Assembly (NCBI GenBank): GCA_019239815.1 | Contig: JAFAZL010000851.1 | Location: 1 to 9,654, forward strand | DNA: 9,654 nucleotides | Direction of reading: 5' to 3' | DNA from: Acidobacteriota bacterium | GTDB lineage: Bacteria; Acidobacteriota; Terriglobia; Acidoferrales; UBA7541 | Made by a program: the position numbers and the translations under genes | The notes under the pieces: model-generated | The model's database searches: none | What the model was told of the DNA's origin: nothing | The model's input: the letters and a program-made list of their open reading frames with translations, nothing else | Part shown: in pieces, positions 6,030-9,654 of the stretch | Layout of the letters: the number at the start of each line of letters is the position of its first letter | Position numbering within the stretch: the first letter of the stretch is position 1

Positions 6030-8084
6030 CTACCAGACGCGGCAGACTTTTTCGCTTAGCTTCACCATCGGCTGACCCGCCTTGCAGTGAAAAGCCTCGG
6101 CAAATTCCGGCATGTTCACGACGACGCCGTTGATGCGATATTGAGCCGGCGAATGTGGATCGACCGCCGCGCGCAATCGCAAATCTTCAGGACGTTCGTT
6201 GGCGCAATCCCACTGCGCATAGCCGATGAAGAACCGCTGCTCCGGCGTCAGGCCGTCGATGGGCTTCAGATCTTTGTCCGCCGTAGCCGCTTTCCACGCG
6301 ATGTAAGCAAGAATCTCGCCGCCCAGATCTGCGACATCTTCGCCCATCGTCAGTTTGCCGTTGATGTGAACGTCGTCCACGACGACATAGCTCGAGTATT
6401 GATCGCTGACGCACTTGGTGCGCTCATCGAATTTGTCGCGGTCGGATTTCGTCCACCAATTCTTGAGGTTGCCGTTCGCATCGAACTGGCTGCCTTCGTC
6501 GTCAAAGGCGTGCGTCAATTCGTGACCGACCGTGCCGCCAGTGTCGCCATAGTTCGGCGCGTCGTCCATCTTCGCGTCGTACAACGGCGGCTGCAAAACG
6601 CCGGCGGGGAAGTTGATGTCGTTCATTTGCGGATTGTAATAGGCGTCGACGGTGGGCGGGCTGATGTCCCACTCGCCGCGATCGATCGGCTGGCCGATTT
6701 TGGCGATCTGGCGGCGCTGTTCGAACGCGACCGTGTCACGCATGTCGCCGATGAAATCGTCACGCGTGATTTTCACAGGGCTGTAGTCGCGCCATTTATC
6801 GGGATAGCCGATCTTGTTGCGGATGCCGTGGAGCTTCACGAGCGCCTGCTGCTTTGTCTCCGGGCTCATCCAGTCGAGGGTGCGGATGCGCTGCTCCATT
6901 GCGGTTTCGATGCGCTGCACCATTTCCAGCGTGCTTTGCTTCAGTTCCGGGGAAAACACCTTGCGCACGTAGGCCTGCCCGAGCGCTTCGCCTAGATTGC
7001 GATCGGTGTACTGAACGCAACGCTTCCAGCGCGGCTGCATTTCTTTCGCGCCGCGGAGATACTTTCGATAGAAGTCAAAGTTCTCGTCAATAAATTTTGA
7101 GGAAAGATACGGCGATGCCGCGTCTGCGACGTGAAACCACAGATAAGTCTTCCAATGGTCGATCGACTCACCGTTCAGATCATTGTTCATCTGTTTGAAA
7201 AAGGATGGCGAAGCCACGTTGAGGATCGCCAGCGACGGATAATGGCGATCGGCGTAATACCTATCCCAGTCGAAATTCGGCGCGAGCTTCTTCAAGCCGG
7301 CGAGATCCATCTTGTTCTTCAATTTGTACGGGTCGCGGCGTTCAACCGGTGACAACGAAGCCCGCGCGAGCGCGGTCTCCATCTTCATTACAAGCTGCGA
7401 GTTGGCCTTCGCGGTATCCGCATTGTCGCCGAGGAGTTCGAAAACATTCTGGATGTGCTGCACGTATCGTTCGCGCGTTTCTTTCGACTTCGCGTCATCC
7501 TTGGTGTAGTAGTCGCGATTGGGCAAGCCGAGTCCGCCCTGGTCGAGCGACGCAATCACCTGTTCCGAGTTGTCAGGATCCTGGTCCGAGCCGCCAACGA
7601 AAAGCAGCGCGCGCCCGCCAAACGTTGTATGAAGTTGAGCCAGCAGCGGCGCCAGATCCTTCGCTGTCTTCAGAGCGGCAATACGCTCGAGTTCCGGTTT
7701 GATCGGGTCGCCGCCTCGCTTCTCAACGGCCATCTCGTCGATGCACGCCGCATAAAAATCGCCAATCTTCTGACTCACTGCGTCGCGCTGGCCATCCGGT
7801 GCGGCCGCTTGCTCCAAAATTCCGCGCAGAAAATTCAAGTTGTCTTGATACAGCTTTCCGTAAACGCTCCACGACGTCTGATCCGGCGGAATCGGATTGT
7901 CTTTTTGCCAGCGCCCGCAGGCGTACTGATACAGGTTCGCGCACGGATCGATCGATTTGTCGATCGATTCGAGATTCAAGCTCGGCGAATAAGGGAGTGA
8001 AGGCTCGCCCGAAGTTTGCGGCCGGGCCGCCGAAGCGATAAGCAGTCCCAGCGCAGAAATGCACAGCACACGGGTAAAGTTCAT
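6030..8084 (-). CDS. Secreted M13 (neprilysin/PepO-like) zinc metallopeptidase
   Basis: The gene starts at the ATG read from 8084, preceded by AAGG five bases away; a GTG two codons earlier overlaps that SD and is less likely. The product has 684 residues, a normal M13 length. An N-terminal hydrophobic segment, roughly residues 4-20, is a Sec signal peptide; I see no lipobox. The mature protein opens with 'SIDPCANLYQYACGRW' (cysteines C48, C56), typical of M13. Zinc site: 'GHELTHAFDDEG' with H521, E522, H525, and third ligand E582 in 'GEDVADLGG' (EXXXD, D586). The protein ends in the family's 'CRVW'. The substrate-backbone motif, usually NAYY or NAFY, reads DAYY (D480). Family role: cleavage of peptides outside the cytoplasm by a zinc-water mechanism, with a closed chamber limiting substrates to small peptides. 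It is convergent with the GMC operon and probably transcribed alone. Confidence 0.95.
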   Translation of the reverse strand: MNFTRVLCISALGLLIASAARPQTSGEPSLPYSPSLNLESIDKSIDPCANLYQYACGRWQKDNPIPPDQTSWSVYGKLYQDNLNFLRGILEQAAAPDGQRDAVSQKIGDFYAACIDEMAVEKRGGDPIKPELERIAALKTAKDLAPLLAQLHTTFGGRALLFVGGSDQDPDNSEQVIASLDQGGLGLPNRDYYTKDDAKSKETRERYVQHIQNVFELLGDNADTAKANSQLVMKMETALARASLSPVERRDPYKLKNKMDLAGLKKLAPNFDWDRYYADRHYPSLAILNVASPSFFKQMNNDLNGESIDHWKTYLWFHVADAASPYLSSKFIDENFDFYRKYLRGAKEMQPRWKRCVQYTDRNLGEALGQAYVRKVFSPELKQSTLEMVQRIETAMEQRIRTLDWMSPETKQQALVKLHGIRNKIGYPDKWRDYSPVKITRDDFIGDMRDTVAFEQRRQIAKIGQPIDRGEWDISPPTVDAYYNPQMNDINFPAGVLQPPLYDAKMDDAPNYGDTGGTVGHELTHAFDDEGSQFDANGNLKNWWTKSDRDKFDERTKCVSDQYSSYVVVDDVHINGKLTMGEDVADLGGEILAYIAWKAATADKDLKPIDGLTPEQRFFIGYAQWDCANERPEDLRLRAAVDPHSPAQYRINGVVVNMPEFAEAFHCKAGQPMVKLSEKVCRVW

Positions 8085-8128
8085 AGTCACCTTCGTGGGA
8101 AGTGAAAGCGGTGCGGCAAGCGACAGCT

Positions 8129-8157
8129 ATCCTAGCGATACGCGTTAGATTTTCCAA
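8129..8157 (-). promoter_or_regulatory. Probable promoter of the M13 peptidase gene
   Basis: Read on the minus strand, TTGGAA (8157-8152) and TAGGAT (8134-8129) each match four of six consensus positions and are separated by exactly 17 bases. Transcription would start near 8122, leaving a leader of about 38 bases with the AAGG ribosome-binding site before the ATG at 8084. Confidence 0.5.
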
Positions 8158-8234
8158 TCATTTAAAAAGACCACGGATCGAGAGACAAAGCCCTTTACTA
8201 TGGACGCCGCAACCCCGAAAGGGTTTTCAAAGCA

Positions 8235-8816
8235 ATGAGCATTCGAATTCGAACGGCGACTGCCGATGAGGTGCCGCTTCTACGCACACTGATCGAAGCA
8301 TCCGTGCGGCAGTTGCAAGCCAACGATTACACCGACAAGCAGCGCGAGGCCGCGTTGCGTACCGTTTTTGGTGTCGACAGCCAACTGATTGCCGACGGAA
8401 CTTACCTCGTGGCGGATGCCTGCGGCGACGCGCGCACGGCTGACAACGCCAGGCCCGCGATCGCCGGCTGCGGCGGCTGGAGCAAGCGCAGAACGCTCTT
8501 CGGCGGCGACCAATGGAGCGGCCGCGAAGACTCGTTGCTCGATCCTGCGCATGACGCGGCAAAGATCCGCGCGTTTTTCGTCCATCCAGCGTGGGCGCGC
8601 CAAGGCGTCGGAACGCTCATTCTCGACGCCTGCGAAAATGCCGCTCGCGCCGCCGGTTTCACTCGATTCGAAATGGGCGCGACGCTGACCGGTGCCAAGT
8701 TATTCGGCGTGAAGGGTTACGTCCCGGTGAAGCGGATGGACGTGCCTTTGGACAGCGACGAAGTACTGCCGATCGTTCAGATGGAAAAGCGCGACCCGCC
8801 CAGGGCAAAACCTTGA
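8235..8816 (+). CDS. GNAT-family N-acetyltransferase
   Basis: This 193-residue protein has the GNAT fold order: strand 1 'IRIRTATADEVPLLRTLI' (3-20), a helical region, the central strand pair around 'YLVAD' and 'IAGCGGW', and the acetyl-CoA-binding motif A at 111-130, 'IRAFFVHPAWARQGVGTLIL', whose R122-Q123-G124-x-G126 is the pyrophosphate loop. 'GATLTGAKLFGVKGYVPV' (148-165) matches the C-terminal substrate-side segment. It should transfer an acetyl group from acetyl-CoA to an amine; the acceptor cannot be told. The SD is poor: AAAGGG (8218-8223) lies 11 bases from the ATG and can pair in a small AACCC/GGGTT hairpin (8211-8225). A TACTAT at 8196-8201 could be a -10 box but lacks a good -35. 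The gene is divergent from the M13 gene, and no functional link to the neighbours is apparent. Confidence 0.85.
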   Translation: MSIRIRTATADEVPLLRTLIEASVRQLQANDYTDKQREAALRTVFGVDSQLIADGTYLVADACGDARTADNARPAIAGCGGWSKRRTLFGGDQWSGREDSLLDPAHDAAKIRAFFVHPAWARQGVGTLILDACENAARAAGFTRFEMGATLTGAKLFGVKGYVPVKRMDVPLDSDEVLPIVQMEKRDPPRAKP

Positions 8817-8820
8817 GCAC

Positions 8821-8857
8821 CAAAAAGAAAGAGGGACGCGGCATCGCCGCGTCCCTC
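8821..8857 (-). terminator. Intrinsic terminator of the minus-strand TIM-barrel gene
   Basis: A perfect 12-bp stem, GAGGGACGCGGC (8831-8842) with GCCGCGTCCCTC (8846-8857), closes on a three-base loop. On the minus strand it is followed by TTTCTTTTTG (8830-8821), and it begins 20 bases after the stop codon at 8878. On the plus strand no T-run follows the stem, so it would act less well for the acetyltransferase gene, which ends at 8816. Confidence 0.88.
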
Positions 8858-8877
8858 GCGAAAACTTAAGACAAAAT

Positions 8878-9654
8878 CTACGCTTCCAACTTCGACAAGT
8901 AGTTATAGCTCACCCGAATATCGTCGAGCCCCTTCGCGTCATCGTTCTCCACGAAGTAGTGCTTGATCCCTGCCTTGCCCGAGTGCTCGAAAATCCGCTT
9001 GAAGTCGATCGAGCCCTCGCCGACATTGGCAAGGTGTCCGGCGCCAGGATCGTGACCCACAGCCACCTTGTATTCCGGATTCTCCGATCCGCCCTTCGCC
9101 CAATCCTTCACGTGCACCAGCGGGAATCGCCCAGGATACTTATTGAAGTACACCACCGGATCTTGCCCCGCCACCGTCACCCAGCACAAATCCATCTCGA
9201 ACTTCACGAGCTTCGGATCGGTCTCCGTCGCAAAATAATCGAGCGGCAACTTCCCTCCCAATCCTTCCATCTTCTCAAACTCAAATCCGTGATTGTGATA
9301 CGCAAACTGAATCCCGGACTTCTGGCTCGCCTCGCCTGCCTTGTTAAACAGCGCCACCGCCTTCTTGTATCCATCAGCAGTGCGATCCTTCACCTCAAAC
9401 CAAGGGCAAACAAGGTACTTGTGCCCAACCACGTTCGCTGCTTCCAGCGTTTCGGGCCACTTGTTTTCGATCTGCTCGTAAGGGATGTGTGCCGACGGCG
9501 CAGTCAGCCCATTCTGATCGAGCACTGCGCGCACTTCCTTCGGTGTCTTGTTGTCGTAACCCGCGAATTCGACTTCCTTATAGCCAACCTTCGCGACGCC
9601 TGCGATCGTGCCGTCGAAGTCCGTCTTCATCAGTTTGCGCACGGTATAAAGCTG
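8878..9654 (-). CDS. Sugar phosphate isomerase/epimerase-like TIM-barrel protein, 5' end outside window
   Basis: The frame stays open to the right edge (258 residues visible). A GTG at 9642 should not be taken as the start, because the codons before it read QLYT, which completes the first barrel strand 'QLYTVRKLMKTDF' typical of this family. The true start, and any signal peptide, lie beyond the window. The xylose-isomerase-like/AP_endonuc_2 barrel is otherwise complete: 'GYKEVEFAGY' (strand 2 region), 'AYHNHGFEFE' with the first acidic metal ligand, 'KFEMDLCWV' with Asp, 'PLVHVKDW' with His, and 'YFVENDD' with the last Glu. These four residues normally hold a divalent metal. Family reactions include isomerisation and epimerisation of ketoses and inosose dehydration; the substrate is unknown. 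Sequence similarity to the protein at 2410-3585 looks low beyond the fold and metal residues, so the two are unlikely to be recent duplicates. Confidence 0.9.
   Translation of the reverse strand, partial: QLYTVRKLMKTDFDGTIAGVAKVGYKEVEFAGYDNKTPKEVRAVLDQNGLTAPSAHIPYEQIENKWPETLEAANVVGHKYLVCPWFEVKDRTADGYKKAVALFNKAGEASQKSGIQFAYHNHGFEFEKMEGLGGKLPLDYFATETDPKLVKFEMDLCWVTVAGQDPVVYFNKYPGRFPLVHVKDWAKGGSENPEYKVAVGHDPGAGHLANVGEGSIDFKRIFEHSGKAGIKHYFVENDDAKGLDDIRVSYNYLSKLEA

Noticed and set aside
6087..6995. Plus-strand open frame of 302 residues opposite the M13 gene
   Set aside because: It is antisense to a well-conserved M13 coding region, is rich in Arg/Val/Ala and has no motif; it arises from GC-rich codon use.
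8132..8148. CTAGCGATACGCGTTAG as an operator palindrome in the M13 promoter
   Set aside because: The dyad is imperfect and short, and it falls in the promoter spacer where weak symmetry is expected by chance.

Overview
The window looks like chromosomal DNA of a soil-type Acidobacteriota (Koribacter/Terriglobia-like). This is an inference from moderately high GC, twin-arginine-exported sugar enzymes, a GMC dehydrogenase paired with a gluconate-2-dehydrogenase-subunit-3 protein, a large secreted M13 peptidase and short extragenic hairpin/GGATGACA-type repeats. No marker gene fixes the taxonomy. I see no phage, insertion sequence, CRISPR or plasmid feature.

Layout. 1-789 (+): C-terminal part of a flavin amine-oxidase-like protein cut by the window edge. 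788-852: a degenerate 8-nt tandem repeat and a small hairpin. 913-989 (+): tRNA-Glu(CTC) with encoded CCA. 990-1329: gene-free stretch with repeat-like elements. 1330-2244 (+): sugar-binding-protein-like protein without a signal peptide. 2410-3585 (+): Tat-exported TIM-barrel sugar isomerase/epimerase-like protein, with a probable TTG start. 3680-5383 and 5383-5985 (+): FAD-dependent GMC dehydrogenase and its Tat-signal small subunit, translationally coupled by a TGATG overlap. 6030-8084 (-): secreted M13 zinc metallopeptidase with a promoter at 8129-8157. 8235-8816 (+): GNAT acetyltransferase. 8821-8857: intrinsic terminator for the minus-strand gene 8878-9654, a second TIM-barrel isomerase-like protein cut by the right edge.

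How the genes may work together. The plus-strand genes from 1330 to 5985 read as a carbohydrate module. The GMC pair should oxidise a sugar or glycoside hydroxyl in the periplasm: the large subunit has no export signal and probably rides out with the Tat-tagged small subunit. The Tat-exported TIM-barrel protein could then isomerise, epimerise or cleave the oxidised sugar in the same compartment. The closest characterised logic is the 3-keto-glycoside route (glucoside 3-dehydrogenases; C-glycoside deglycosylation systems with TIM-barrel lyases). That link is a hypothesis; the families are well supported, the substrate is not. The peptidase, acetyltransferase and tRNA look like unrelated neighbours.
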